Below, piece by piece: positions 23,530 to 35,352 of a stretch of DNA of 64,000 nt. A program made the translations under genes and the position numbers. The notes beneath the pieces are model-generated. The model was not told where the DNA came from. It saw only the letters and a program-made list of their open reading frames with translations, and ran no database searches. Origin of the DNA: Marchantia polymorpha subsp. ruderalis. Its lineage: Eukaryota > Streptophyta > Marchantiopsida > Marchantiales > Marchantiaceae. The DNA lies in contig AP031351.1 of assembly GCA_037833965.1 (NCBI GenBank), forward strand, positions 10,800,501 through 10,864,500. The letters run 5' to 3'. Within the stretch, counting starts at the first letter, position 1; the number at the start of each line of letters is the position of its first letter.

Positions 23530-26500
23530 ATGATGGCTGCCACAAATGGCTTTGCGTCTTCGGACCTCGAGAAATCGGAAGAGCTGAAGGCCGCCGCAAA
23601 TGTCGCATTTCAAGGTTAGCTTGGTCCAGCAACATTCTTCTCTTGTTGAGAGCAATTGATACAAGTTCTGGTCTATCGGTTGTACACCACGAAGCTGCTC
23701 AGCTTTCTCCCACATCAGTGGAATTTTCTGTTTGTTGTAACCTCGTTGACTGATCACTGACCTCAATGTCGTGAGGAGTAGCTTCATACATGCACTAGTA
23801 GTAACATGCTTGTGTGGGAACATTCTGCCTGGCTGTGTGGCACAGATCACTCCCTTTTTTGAGAGAGAGATCTCATGCGTTCATAATTATTTGATATGAG
23901 TTCTGTATCGCGACACGCAACGTTCTATGGGTCTTGTGAGTATGTACTGTTAATGTGCTGCTTAATTAATCCAATTTTTTGTGCACGGCAACCTGCAGCC
24001 CACAGATTCTCTCGCGCAGTGGACCTTTACACCAAGGCTATCGAACTGAACGCGGATAATGCGGTGCTGTATGCCAATCGGGCATTTGCTCACACAAGGT
24101 TAGAGGAGTATGGTAGCGCCATCGCCGACGCGACCAAATCTATCGAATGCAACCCCAAGTATGTCAAGGTACGGATCATAATTTTAATATCAGCGAGACA
24201 GGAGATTATGTGCCTACTGGGTTGATGTCAACTGTTATCGATGGTATTCAACTTTAAGATTAGTACGTTGTTGGTAGGAGAAGGTCGTGTATCACAGACA
24301 TTCGTGTTAACCATAAAAGCTGATGAGACTGCCCCTTGTATCGCTGGTACTTAAAGAGTCAACTCTAGAATGTATCATAAGCAGTTTTTGAATTGTGAGT
24401 TTCATGATATAATCAAAATTCACCAAGATGAGGATAATTTTCGTATCACAGCTGCAATTGACTTTTGTGAACGTCACTCGAATGTGATAGGAAGTCGTTA
24501 GGGGCTGCTTCTATTGTACATGACGACAAACGAATATGAATGATGGAGACTTACAATTTTACAAGGACTTTGATATATGTTGTAGATTGATATAAGATTA
24601 TAATACATGTCTCATTCAATTGTTCATGTGTTCGCATCAATCATTACTTGAGCTGTTATTAATATTTTCAGTCCATCTTACAATGCTAAAGCCCAAATTT
24701 AAAGACTCCAGTTTTTACTTGAATTAATTATCGAGATTTACAAACTGTCTGTACTTAAGGTAAAACACCTGACCTTGGCATAGGGCACTTTCTCTCAACC
24801 ACAAATATCATCCAGTTTTTATTCAGGCTGCATCCCAGTTGGCTGCATGCATATTATCTATGCGAAGCAATTTTTGCTACTAACCTCCAGGTACAACTGG
24901 AACCTCACTACAATGGCACAGCTTCTTATTTATGTTGTATCCCTGGCGCTCGTTTAGTAGTTGTACTCGATTTATCATATTCCCGTGCTCTTTCGGGAAT
25001 ATGATAAATATTCCCGAAAGAGCCAATTTGCATTTTTGGACTTCTATTCCACGTTAATAGAATTCAAGTTTACACACCCTTTTCCGGTTACCTGGTCGGT
25101 ATCACTGATAGTTTTTCCTTAATTCCAGTTGTGATATCTATCTATACTACTACAGAGAGGATTCGAGAACGGTTCTACTTTAACAAACGCGCTTAACAAA
25201 CAAACCTCGATGCAGTTGCTGTTATCCTCTTCTATGCCTACGTTCTGAAGCATTCATTAGCAATCACGGTCGACTGTTCAGCTATCAATGTCTGATCATG
25301 TTTTTTATATTTATTTATGTGGCCCTATTGCCCACAATGAGTGCGTGTACTCACTCTTGCCAAATGCATATTGATAAAATCTGCCTCTAGTTTGTGTACA
25401 ATCGATATCTTTTATTTGCTTTCTTCCTTTGTTTTTTTATATGCTAGGTGTCATAGTCTCGGCTGCTCTCTTTACAATAAATACAGAGTAGACGTGTGTT
25501 TAGGACAGGAGTACACAGCCTATTGCACCTTGTAGTAAATTTTTATGTATCGAAGTCATATTAGTTTCACGGGGGTTTGTGGAAGCTTGTTATTGATCTG
25601 AGAGCTACTTGTACAGTGGATTTCTGCTGACACATTTAATGGACGCAGGGTTATTACAGGAGAGGAGCAGCATATTTGGCCATGGGAAAAATGAAAGAAG
25701 CCCCGAAAGATTTTCGCCAGGTATTTTGCCATACCCATTGCACAAAGTGGGAATGAAAACTATCATTTTGATAGTTTTACCACCCTAGACAGTTCACCTC
25801 AAGAATTTTTTATGTTTTCTACATAGAAAGATACTTGTTTGTGTCAGCATCTACTCATGTTGTGTATTGGGTGTCTTGTTTCGAAACAGGTCTGCAAAAT
25901 TGTTCCAAAGGATCCAGATGCTATGAAGAAGCTAAAAGAATGTGAGAAGGCGGTAGCGAAGGCCAAATTCGAAGAGGCCATCGCACTGGATTCACAATCT
26001 GTTGCTACGACACTCGATTATCGTACCATAGGTGAATAGTTTCAACCAATGCTATGTTTTTTCTTGGTCAGTCACCGAGGAGGTTAAGTAGTAACAACAT
26101 CAGATTAAGTTTCCAGTTGATATTATCCATCCTTATTGATGTTGTGTGGAATGATGTCGTGAGTGGGGCCTTCTTCATAGGATCTTTCACTTGGTATCCT
26201 TTGAGAGGTTAGCTTTGATTAAATCATTTTTTTAATATGCAGTTATTGTCTGAAGTTGTTAGTGCGAGCATCTCTCATTGTGGTCTACGTCTTCTTTACT
26301 GAGTTTTACATTTATTCCTTCGTATTGAATGTTTCGCAGAGGTGGAGGATTCTTACCAAGGGGCTAGGATAGAGGATAAAATAACTTTAGAGTTTGTGAA
26401 GAAGATGATGGACGACTTTAAGAATCAGAAGAGTTTACATAAAAGGTGCTCACATGTGATTCCCATACTAAAGGAGCTCAAATTAAAGATGGAAAGCAGT

Positions 26501-28630
26501 TGATTTTGTCGGTATCCTGTGGATCGATATGTGTTGTACCTTTAGCTCTGTCAAGATCAGGATTTGTAATGCTTCCATTGTTCATGGACTGCAGTAAGCA
26601 ATAATATCTCATGATTTATACCTATTCATAGCCTCCTCTTTGTGACACCAGAATCTTAACAATAGTTGATATGGATGCCAGATACGCCTATCAAATACTC
26701 TTGCAAACGCATGAATTGCTGACTGTAACGCCAACATTAGTTGACATCACAATTCCTCCAAATGGGCACTTTACCGTATGTGGAGACATCCACGGCCAGG
26801 TATGTTGAAAATTTTTCTCTCTTTCTCGTTCTGTTAACCACCGATATTGAATTTGACAGTTATGTAGGATTTTTTTCTCACCTAGGACTCATCATGTTAA
26901 GTAGGGAGCTTTCCTTGGAACAATAGTGCAGAATCGTACTATCCAAAGCATCAATCGTACGACCTTTGGGATATCTATTCTTACGAGTTCATACTTCATG
27001 GTCTTGCAGTTTTACGACCTGTTGAATATATTTCAGCTCAATGGATTACCTTCTGAGGAGAACCCGTATCTGTTTAACGGAGATTTTGTGGATCGTGGTT
27101 CATTTTCGGTGGAGTGCATATTCACTCTCTTTGCATTCAAATGCCTTTACCCAACCGGTATTTTTCAACCTCCTGCATTTTGTATCAAATTGAACGCGTG
27201 GTGCATCCGAAATTATGCTTTTGCACTTTGTATTCTAGCCGGGCCTCCTTGTTATCATAAAGTCTATGATTGCATAAATTACTCACTTCCTATTTGTATT
27301 GTCTTCATTGTGAAAATTGCCGCAGGATTGTATCTGTCCAGGGGAAATCATGAAAGCAAGAGTATGAACAAAATATACGGATTTGATGGGGAAGTGAAGA
27401 CTAAATTCAATGACACTATGAGCGAGATGTTTACGGAAGTCTTTTGTTGCTTGCCTCTGGCGAATGTCATCAATGGGAAAATTTTTGTAGTACATGGGGG
27501 TCTGTTCAGTTCTGATGGTGTTAAGCTCAGTGACATTCGTGCAATTAACCGGTTTCGTGAACCTCCTGATGAAGGTACACCTCTTGATGATCCCTATACC
27601 AGGATTAAGTTCATTATACTTATGAGCTACAAATATCCGATGTTGAATGACATCATTGGAACTTACAATCGTTCCTCATATTGTGTCAGGTTTGATGTCA
27701 GAGATCTTGTGGAGTGACCCACATGACGGCATAGGTCGGATACCCAGCAAAAGAGGAGTCGGTGTTGCTTTTGGCTCTGATGTCACAAAGCGGTTTCTTC
27801 AAGATAACAATCTTGGTAACTTCACTCTGTAGTTTGCTGAGTTTTTTTCCACGTCTCGGTACTGTATAGCAGTTATTAATCTTCACCTCGGGAGATTTTG
27901 AATCAAACGTGTAACCTTAGTTATGTCTCTTTTCCAGTAGATCCATATTTTCAAGCCAATCTTCTAACATGACCCTAATGTAACTCCTTTCAGATCTTGT
28001 AGTCCGTTCACATGAGGTCAAAGATGAGGGTTACGAAGAAACCCATGATGGGAAGCTGATAACTGTGTTTTCAGCGCCCAACTATTGCGACCAGGTTTGT
28101 TAAGTTGGTTGTCGTTCTCAAATATATTAGGGTGGTTGGTCAGTTAGCTTTCTTGACGGATCTCATATTTTGTGTGTTTGCTCCGTTTTGTGAGGCGATG
28201 AAATATTATGCTTCAAGTATCAGTCATTAATTATTATGATTATTTGTTTCTTTCATCATTTGTTTTCACTGATGAAGCTTTTCATGTTTCACTTATTGAA
28301 GATGGGCAATATGGGAGCTTTCATAAGATTTGAGGCGCCAGATCTGAAGCCAAAGTTCACCACATTCTCCGCTGTGGTAAGCCCCTGTCCTCTAGTGTTT
28401 ATGCAGTATATCTACCTGAACTTGCTCCATGGAAGCGAAGTCTCATTCTTCTGTCGGATGCCAGGTTCTGTCCTATGGGAGGTTCCCATTGCTTGCAATA
28501 TCTGTAAATAACAAAATCCAATGTTGGTACTAATCTGAAGTACTGTATCTTGTCTTCTTCATCTTTGCAGCCACATCCCGCCATCAGGCCAATGCAATAT
28601 GCGAACAACTTTTTCAGCATGCTCGCTTAA
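23530..28630 (+). CDS. PP5: Serine/threonine protein phosphatase 5 (TPR-PPP)
   Basis: Hsp90-associated phosphatase, linked in plants to phytochrome and plastid-to-nucleus signalling. Exons: 23530-23614, 23999-24168, 25649-25720, 25890-26031, 26340-26445, 26682-26799, 27010-27157, 27326-27574, 27690-27815, 27994-28094, 28302-28376, 28571-28630. All GT-AG joins keep frame and give 483 residues, the usual short-isoform length. TPR repeats span about residues 15-125. The phosphatase domain has GDIHG (226-230), GDFVDRG (255-261), GNHE (287-290), HGG and SAPNYCD, so the metal and catalytic residues are complete. The C-terminus ends [10 protein letters not shown], the usual auto-inhibitory tail. Two adjacent in-frame ATGs open the frame. 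Intron 7 (27158-27325) is in frame and stop-free; retaining it would give a 539-residue protein. Intron 4 retention would instead truncate just after the TPRs. Confidence 0.97.
24971..25023. repeat. Two overlapping perfect inverted repeats in PP5 intron 2
   Basis: 24971-24984 pairs exactly with 24995-25008 (14 bp, TTTATCATATTCCC). 24987-25001 pairs exactly with 25009-25023 (15 bp, GCTCTTTCGGGAATA). The two stems share bases, so only one can form at a time. They sit in the 1.48-kb intron 2 of PP5. Confidence 0.92.
27158..27325 (+). other. In-frame, stop-free PP5 intron (candidate alternative exon)
   Basis: This GT-AG intron of 168 nt is an exact multiple of three and contains no stop in the PP5 frame. 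Read through, it adds 56 residues between YPT and [10 protein letters not shown], including hydrophobic stretches around [11 protein letters not shown] and [14 protein letters not shown]. Plant PP5 genes are known to make a larger membrane-associated isoform by alternative splicing that adds putative transmembrane segments. This intron has the right size and character. That it is used is inferred. Confidence 0.7.
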
Positions 28631-29587
28631 TGATATCAGTCTGTTTTACGTTGAGGGCTTTGGCCACACACTTCCCCTCCTTTCTAGTTTGGTCGTACTG
28701 TATCCGTTGGATGTGTTTTCTCGGCTCTTGTGCAGTTTGATGTCCAAGTGTAACAAGACATCTCCATTTGTACATTCTTTAACATTGAGGAAGAGAAGCT
28801 TTTATCTAGCTTTTACAGGAAGAGAGTCTTCAGTAGAATCGGAGGGACTGAATAGTTTATTTTTTACAATGATCGAGTGATCATATGACAAATTCCCCTT
28901 TAGCAAATTATTCAGATCAAAGGTAACAACCTTACAAAAGTTACCTCTGTTATTATCCACTTTGATCAAAGTTGGATGAAGTTTATGCTCATTGTATGTC
29001 GCAGTCAAGCCAGAGCTTTCTTGCTTTATATAAAGATAGAAATTGGATCTCAGGTTTCTTCAACTTGTGTCACATGTAATGGATGGATTTGCCCTTATCT
29101 CTTGAATGTTTATGTGTGTTTTCTTTTTTATGCTCATTAATAGCAGAGCTAAATGCATGTATGGAATAGAAAATTCAAAGTTTCTGAGAATTGCATTTTT
29201 ATTGTTTATGTGAAGTCCATGGCGAATGGATAGTTGAATACATGTCAATGGCAATCACAATTCTCAGACTGTGTCAATGTACTAATAATGAGAAGCATAG
29301 TGCTCTCTTTCTTGATCGTAGATGGGATTCCCTTTGACCCTTTCAGGGTGGGATGTATTTTCTTTCTGATCGTTATTGCGCTCACTGGATTTATCTTCTT
29401 TTTTGAAGAAAATTTTCTCTTTTCATATAGTATAATCATTATTGTACTATCTGAATACTAAACTTCAGATCCAGTCACTAATACTTGTCACAACAGCTCT
29501 GTCATCTACTGGTATCAGGAAATGAAGACGAAGTCTATTGCAAGTTATTCAGAGTTAAACCCAAATTCAAATCTGTTCTATTCACTC
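28631..29587. other. 3' flank of PP5 and of the PRP4 pseudogene
   Basis: No gene is seen. The left part is probably the PP5 3' untranslated region. The right part may include a remnant 3' untranslated region of the reverse-oriented PRP4 copy. A T-rich patch near 29394-29425 could be a decayed poly(A) tail of that copy, but this is weak. Confidence 0.5.
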
Positions 29588-31189
29588 TTAGGAATTGAAA
29601 TGTGACCAGAGTTTTATGGTTCGATCCGAAGACACGGTCGCAATATACTGTCCATCTTCCATTACGTCCAGATCCATAACCTTTCCTTCGTGCCCGGCCA
29701 GTGTTTTTACGGGTTTAAAATCTCTCGCTGACCAGATCCTGGCAGCGTTGTCATATTACGCTGTGACGAGAAAGTAACCTTCAGAAGGTTCATACTTGAC
29801 TTGAGATTTTATAGACGCGTGTGCAGGTATGATGTAAAAGGATTGCTTCTTCCGCATATCCCACACCCTACAAGTATGATCCGCACTCCCGGTGGCGAGA
29901 TGATATCCACTTGGTGAAAAGTCTACGCTTCAAACCGATTTTACGTGACCTTCAAGAGCAAGAATGCTTCTTCCCGTTCGCAGATACCACACTCGAGCTA
30001 GGGCATCTAGTCCACATGAGGCAGCCAATGACCCATCTTTCTGAAAGGCAATTCCATAAACACTTCTGCTGTGGCCTTCTTGCAGTAACAATTCCGTTCC
30101 GGTGTTGATATTCCACAACCTCCAAGTTTTATCAAAGCTTGCAGTTCCCAAATAAAGACCTGCAGGGTGGGAAGCAACCCTCGCAAGTCGCTTTAAGTGT
30201 CCCTCGAAACTTCTCAAGCGTGTGCCTTCAAGGCTCCATAACATAGCTTTGCAATCGGCGGAACCGGTAGCAATATTTCCAGCAGAAGAAGAAAGATTCT
30301 TGCAAGACTGTGGGTGAAATGCAACTCCTGTTACTCTCTCAGTATGTCCCTTGAGCACGACCGTTTTCTTTACTGCGGGCACTTCCCAGAGCTTAGTGTG
30401 CCCACTCCAGCTACTGGTGGCCAATAAGAATCCGTCTGGAGAGAGGGCAAATCCAGAGAGAGGACGCTCATCTCCTATTTCGCTGCATTCCATCGAGGTG
30501 TGAGCCATACCTTGCAGAACTTCGTCTGTTTCTGCATTCTCATCTTCGTCAGGATCCTCTCTCTTCCTTTTGGCTCTCTGGATTCTCATAGCAGCTCTGG
30601 GCATAGAGAACTTCAAAATCTCCATGCGAGCTTGCCATAACTCATTACTCCCCTCGGTGTGAAATATCTCTAAACATCAAGGTTCTGGTTCCAGCACTTC
30701 TTCACTCGTTCCAGCATCTTCCACTCCCGCTGCGGCAGCGCCATCGCCGGCAGCTTCCTGCGCTTGCAAAAGCTTCTCGAGCTCTCCATCAGCATCGAGC
30801 CGGGTCATAACCGCACGCAGACGATCCCTCCTTTCCATCTCTCTTTCTCCAAAGAGAGATGGATCGTGATCGGCTGCTGCAGGCTCCGAAGACGAGCTCG
30901 CACGGCCGAGTCATTGGTAGGAACAGCCAGAGCATTCGCTCGCCGGCGCATAAACAACTTTTGCACCTTGTGCTCCTGCTTCTCGCGAGCCTTTTTACTT
31001 TCTTCGGAAACCTCATAATCCACACCTTCTCCTCCGTCCCGCGCTTCGTCGGGCTCTCGGGAGGGCTATCTTTCTCATCCTCCACAGCCTCCGCCATCTC
31101 TTCATCCCTCGAGTTCTGCACTCCCGTTCCAGCAGCTGCAGCCGCTGCCGATGCGTCATTCTGGCTCGATGATCGCCTGCCCGCCGCCA
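29588..31189 (-). pseudogene. Retropseudogene of U4/U6 snRNP protein PRP4 (LACHESIS)
   Basis: The intact gene encodes a WD40 protein of the U4/U6.U5 tri-snRNP. This copy runs without any intron from an MAAGRRSSSQ start at 31189 to a stop at 29588-29590, covering the whole protein: the SFM/PRP4-like N-terminal region (DYEVSEES, RRRANALAVPTND, EMERRDRL), the RAAMRIQRAKRKRED segment, and WD40 repeats to IKLWS. It is broken by at least two frameshifts (about 31030-31060 and near 30848) and in-frame stops at 30677-30679, 29930-29932 and 29756-29758. Sequence with a 5'-leader look continues upstream to about 31405. Absence of introns plus full length indicates a processed retrocopy. Protein similarity is still high, so it is not very old. 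The parent gene should lie elsewhere. Confidence 0.85.
30835..30862. repeat. Perfect 12-bp hairpin at a pseudogene frameshift
   Basis: CCATCTCTCTTT (30835-30846) and AAAGAGAGATGG (30851-30862) are exact reverse complements around CTCC. The right arm runs up against about 8 extra bases, relative to the conserved PRP4 ITLFGE coding sequence, that cause the frameshift there. Confidence 0.85.
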
Positions 31190-32278
31190 TGCTCCGCGCC
31201 CGATCCCGGAGGATGAATATTTTGCTCCGCCATCGCTCCGCTTCCACTCTTCCCGTCGCTGCTCGCTCGCTCACATTCCATCGTTGCACCCCCAAATCTC
31301 CCTCCCTTCGCTCGTTCTCGTTCTCGTCGCCTCGTCCTCCTCGCACCAATTCCCTCGCCCCCGTCGCTCGTTCTCGTTTAGAATGCTTCACACGCAATTG
31401 GAAGGTATTAAGAAAATTCATTGTTATGTTTATTTAAATACTTAAATTCATAAATATGTTCCATACCTTGGAACCATTTGTGCACGCCAGTTTTACATAC
31501 ACCTTCACGTAAGAACCGCACGCATTCATCACGTTTCTTTTCATGAATTACAATTTCCAAGGAATGTCTAGAAGTAGGCAAAGGGAGTAAAGTTAGGTAC
31601 CAGGGTTTCCAAAATGTGGCCACCATTGGACTAGTTGTATTCATCGCCATCTATTATTACTGTCAAATGCCCACTTCGTACGCAATGTACGAGGGAATGG
31701 CATCCTTGTCCCTAACATCTCTTCCGAAATGGTCTCAGTAAATAATGACAACTAGCAGAAGGAAGAAAAGAGGAAACCTTTCGTGTATAGTAGTGCCAAC
31801 GTACTTTGATGCAGACAAGTTTCATCAACGTGATTGTTGACATACTGAGGACGTGGGTTATGCTCGCCCATTACCAAACCTGATTAATCTTTTGTTACCC
31901 TTCGTTTCGTCGATGAAACCTGACAAACAACTTCAGCGCCTCTACTTAAATTGCTTTTGACACCAGACAGTACGTACTTTTAGTACGTGACATTTAGTTT
32001 TGATTACCTTTATAGTGAACTACAAAAAGCTGTCGCCGAAGTGGAGGTAGGATATCTCTGACGGGATCAACCACTCACCATGTTTGCAATGTTCAGTGAA
32101 CATACTGTTTCTATTTCACCATAGTCCGTAGCTCTCTTCCTTACTGCGTATACTAGATCCTGCTGAATGTACGTTTAGAATTAAATCTTCAGTACCCAAA
32201 TGTTCTATCTCCTAATGTACAACATGCAACTCGTGAACTGTACAATGATCCAAAAGAAATTGTACAATATTGTAAATA

Positions 32279-32428
32279 GGATATGAAACCGACCGGAAGT
32301 ATCTGAAACAAAGTTTGGAATTCTAAAATGACCAAGATTCTCTTACATTATTAGGGTATGAAATTTTCGGTAAATATCTGAAACAAATTTTGGAAGTCTA
32401 AAATGACCAGAATCTCTTACATAGTTAT
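32279..32428. repeat. Imperfect 75-bp tandem duplication
   Basis: ATCTGAAACAAA, TTTGGAA-TCTAAAATGACCA and TCTCTTACAT recur in order with a 75-bp offset (32301 and 32376). The copies are clearly diverged. Confidence 0.7.
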
Positions 32429-33617
32429 GAATTCTTTGTAACTCTAGCGTCATTATAATATTATACTTCAAATTGAATTTGAAATGTTTGTTAGAGAGTG
32501 TTATATTGCGATATGATTTATCGAACGTATTGTGAAGTATATTTTACAATACTTGTTCCTATATCTTAAGATATTTCCTGTGATAGATGGAAAAATAATT
32601 GTTCTCATGTTCTTCTAATTTATTTTGTTAAAAAATTGATCTAAATGAGTAAGTTGGTTATCTTTATAAGAAAACTGGAATGAAAATTGGACAAATATTC
32701 CAATTTAATCTTGATATCTTATATAACATATGGCATTTATCATTGTCATATTATACGTTTAAAGAGATGGGTCTAGACACAAGTCACGCAAATTCTCATC
32801 CTTATATGACTTGATGGTAATACAATCCTTCAAGAAAAATTCACATAATCTTCTTACTGAAAATTTAAGTCAATGTTCAGACTTAGTGGTACAGACAACA
32901 TTGTGCCTCGTTCGAGAAGCAAAGATTATTTAAAGAATCAAAGACACTCATAAGTTCTCAACCACATATTAAAGATACTTAGTTTTGCTGCAAACTTACC
33001 CCAATGCAGGATATTTGAGATGAGATGAAAGCGTTCTGCGTAGTATTAATCTAACCATGAGAGACAAATTCGAAGCCTAAAAAAGCCCAGATGGCCAGCA
33101 TGAGAAAAATCTAAGTTAATTATCCTTGTGAGAAATTACTGTATTATGTGATGATTATATCACATGTTGAGATAGCTGGTTGTGGAAACCAAAACTATAA
33201 GGTTCAAACTCTCTCGTGATTAGCTAGTGCAATTAGCACTTGACATCGTTTGCACACATTTGATTTAAGGCTACAAATTAAAATTAGAGGTTACTTCATT
33301 GGCAAAGCTTGTTTAGTCCTTCAGATGCTCTTAATTAGAGCCTTAACATAACTTACAAAGTATGTATCGGTAAAGTTCAGGATGCTGCGGTTCTGGATAA
33401 CACGACTTTCTCCGTCTTTAATGTCCAATCTCGATGGCTAAGTCTTCACTTCAGTTGTTAGATCTTTGGCAGATGACGCGATCATTTTATTTTTTAAATT
33501 TTTTATGCAGGGCGTCCTTTCAATCAACTGTCACGTAGGAGTACCAGTATCGCTGCTGGGGTTATGATCTTTTACATCTTTTGTTCACGTTTCTACCTAC
33601 TTGGCTTTTGCCAAATT

Positions 33618-33893
33618 GTAAATTAAATGTTGTACATATTTGCCATTTGCATAGTTTCACCTTTTTTCTCTGCCTTGTACCAAACATGTAAATTAAATGC
33701 CATACATATTTGCCATTTACATGGTTTCACCTCTTTTTTCTGCCTTGTACCAAACATGTATATTAAATGCCATACATATTTGCCATTTACATAGTTTAAC
33801 CTTTTTTCTCTGCCTTTTCTAAATATGTAAATTAAATGCCATACATATTTGCCAATCACATAGTTTCACTTTTTTTCTCTGCCTTGTATGGCA
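33618..33893. repeat. Four-copy 70-bp minisatellite
   Basis: Units begin GTAAATTAAATG at 33618, 33688, 33758 and 33827, with periods of 70, 70 and 69 bp. Each carries CATACATATTTGCCA, CATAGTTTCAC and TTTTTTCTCTGCCTT. Differences between units are few. There are no spacers, so this is not a CRISPR-like array. Confidence 0.93.
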
Positions 33894-34587
33894 TGTTGAT
33901 TTGTTTCACGTCACCTTGCGGTGCCTCATCACCGAAACAATGCTTGGACTTCGCTGCTCTAGGTAAGAATTTGACCAATTTGGAGAAAAAGATGGGCGGG
34001 GGGCCATCATAGACGTACAGTGCAAACATGAAGAAGCAAGCCAACGTGCAAGCACTAAAGGGAAGCCGAGGGCCGAAAGTCGGATCCTGATTCCCGATTC
34101 TAGAATCTTAACCGCACTTGGGACCAGGCCAGCAGGTGCTCTTGACCCGATCTCATCCCGCCCCATCCCGAATTCGACTCTTGGTGGATCGAGCACGGGT
34201 TTTAGGGCTCCATTGACTCGAGAGAAGACGGGTTTGGAGCCTTCTCTCGAGATTGCGTGGTGGACGGGCACAGCCGAGAAGCCATGTGCGTCATGGTAGC
34301 TCGGGTGACTGAGAGTAAGTCTGATCATCCGTCCGTTTGGATCGACGCATGCTTATTCGGATCGATAAGCTTCTGCCGATTTCCGTTGTCGCTGCCTCCT
34401 GTCACAATCTCGAATACCTCGCTTTGTGGATTTGATTTGGGTTTGCAACCCTTGCCGAGGACTAAAATTGCCGCTTTGATGGTATTTTCGACAGGGAACT
34501 GGGTTTGATCGGCCATTTGATCGGTTCGCGCTGAAACCTCGAGCGAGGAGGTATCGGTGGTGAATTGAGGTCAGGAAAGCAGTAACC

Positions 34588-35352
34588 ATGGTGTGCATAC
34601 GGCAGGCGACGGTCGATGACCTGTTGGCCATGCAGAATTGCAATCTTCTCTGTCTGCCCGAAAATTATCAAATGAAGTATTATCTCTACCACATCCTGTC
34701 GTGGCCACAACTTTTGTATGTCGCAGAGGATTACAACAAAAAGATCGTGGGTTACGTGCTGGCCAAAATGGAGGAAAAAGAGGATCCGTCGGAAACCCAT
34801 CGGAATGCCGCGGGAAAAGAGGATTCGTCGGAATGCCATGGTCATATTACCTCGTTGGCAGTGCTGCGCACTCACAGGAAATTAGGGCTGGCAACCAAGC
34901 TCATGAATGCCGCCCAGCGTGCAATGCAAGAGGTATTTGGAGCAGAATATGTCTCACTGCACGTGAGGAAGAGCAATAGAGCCGCGTTTCATTTGTACAC
35001 GGAAACTCTTGGCTACAGAATCAACGATACCGAAGCCAAGTACTACGCTGATAGCGAGGATGCATACGACATGCGCAAGGAGCTGATAGTGAGGGAGAAA
35101 AGTGACAAGTCGTCTGTCGCGTCTGTTACGGCTAAGGTTGAGAAATTGTCAGTGAGTGATGCGAAGTCCGACTCCGCAGGAAAGAAGCCCGCAGAGAAGG
35201 CTAAAGACGACGCTGGTCCTCCAACCTCGAAACGAGGCAGGGGCGATAAAAGCCAGGCTCCAGCAGCAGCAGCCGGGAATGGCGAAAAGGATCAAGGCAA
35301 GAAGGCCATCGCTGGAGGTGGAGGTGGGCAAGTTGCCACTTCTGTTGCGTAA
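34588..35352 (+). CDS. NAA10: N-alpha-acetyltransferase 10 (NatA catalytic subunit), single exon
   Basis: GNAT-family enzyme that, with NAA15, acetylates the N-termini of nascent proteins at the ribosome. A single open frame of 254 residues starts at ATG 34588 (ACCATGG context). The GNAT fold covers residues 1 to about 165: [10 protein letters not shown] with catalytic E25, [22 protein letters not shown], the acetyl-CoA loop RKLGLA (97-102), [13 protein letters not shown] and [12 protein letters not shown]. Two features are odd. Residues 64-76 are a 13-residue in-frame duplicate of 77-89 (KEDPSE versus KEDSSE), placed just before the HGHITSL strand. The C-terminal tail (about 170-254) is long and rich in Lys, Ala and Gly. 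There are no introns. It may be an intact retrogene or the only copy. The family call is certain; function of this copy is likely but not proven. Confidence 0.93.
   Translation: MVCIRQATVDDLLAMQNCNLLCLPENYQMKYYLYHILSWPQLLYVAEDYNKKIVGYVLAKMEEKEDPSETHRNAAGKEDSSECHGHITSLAVLRTHRKLGLATKLMNAAQRAMQEVFGAEYVSLHVRKSNRAAFHLYTETLGYRINDTEAKYYADSEDAYDMRKELIVREKSDKSSVASVTAKVEKLSVSDAKSDSAGKKPAEKAKDDAGPPTSKRGRGDKSQAPAAAAGNGEKDQGKKAIAGGGGGQVATSVA

Larger units (their letters stand above)
31190..34587. other. Intergenic between the PRP4 pseudogene and NAA10
   Basis: To about 31405 the sequence is GC-rich and probably represents the copied PRP4 leader. From 31420 to 33600 it is AT-rich with no gene. It holds a two-copy 75-bp imperfect tandem repeat (about 32279-32428) and a four-copy 70-bp minisatellite (33618-33893). 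From 33900 to 34587 it is probably the NAA10 promoter and leader. Confidence 0.6.

Noticed and set aside
30859-31437. 192-codon + strand frame
   Set aside because: It is the antisense of the PRP4 pseudogene's N-terminal part and leader.
33618-33893. CRISPR-like array
   Set aside because: Units are contiguous 70-bp minisatellite copies without unique spacers, in a plant nuclear context.
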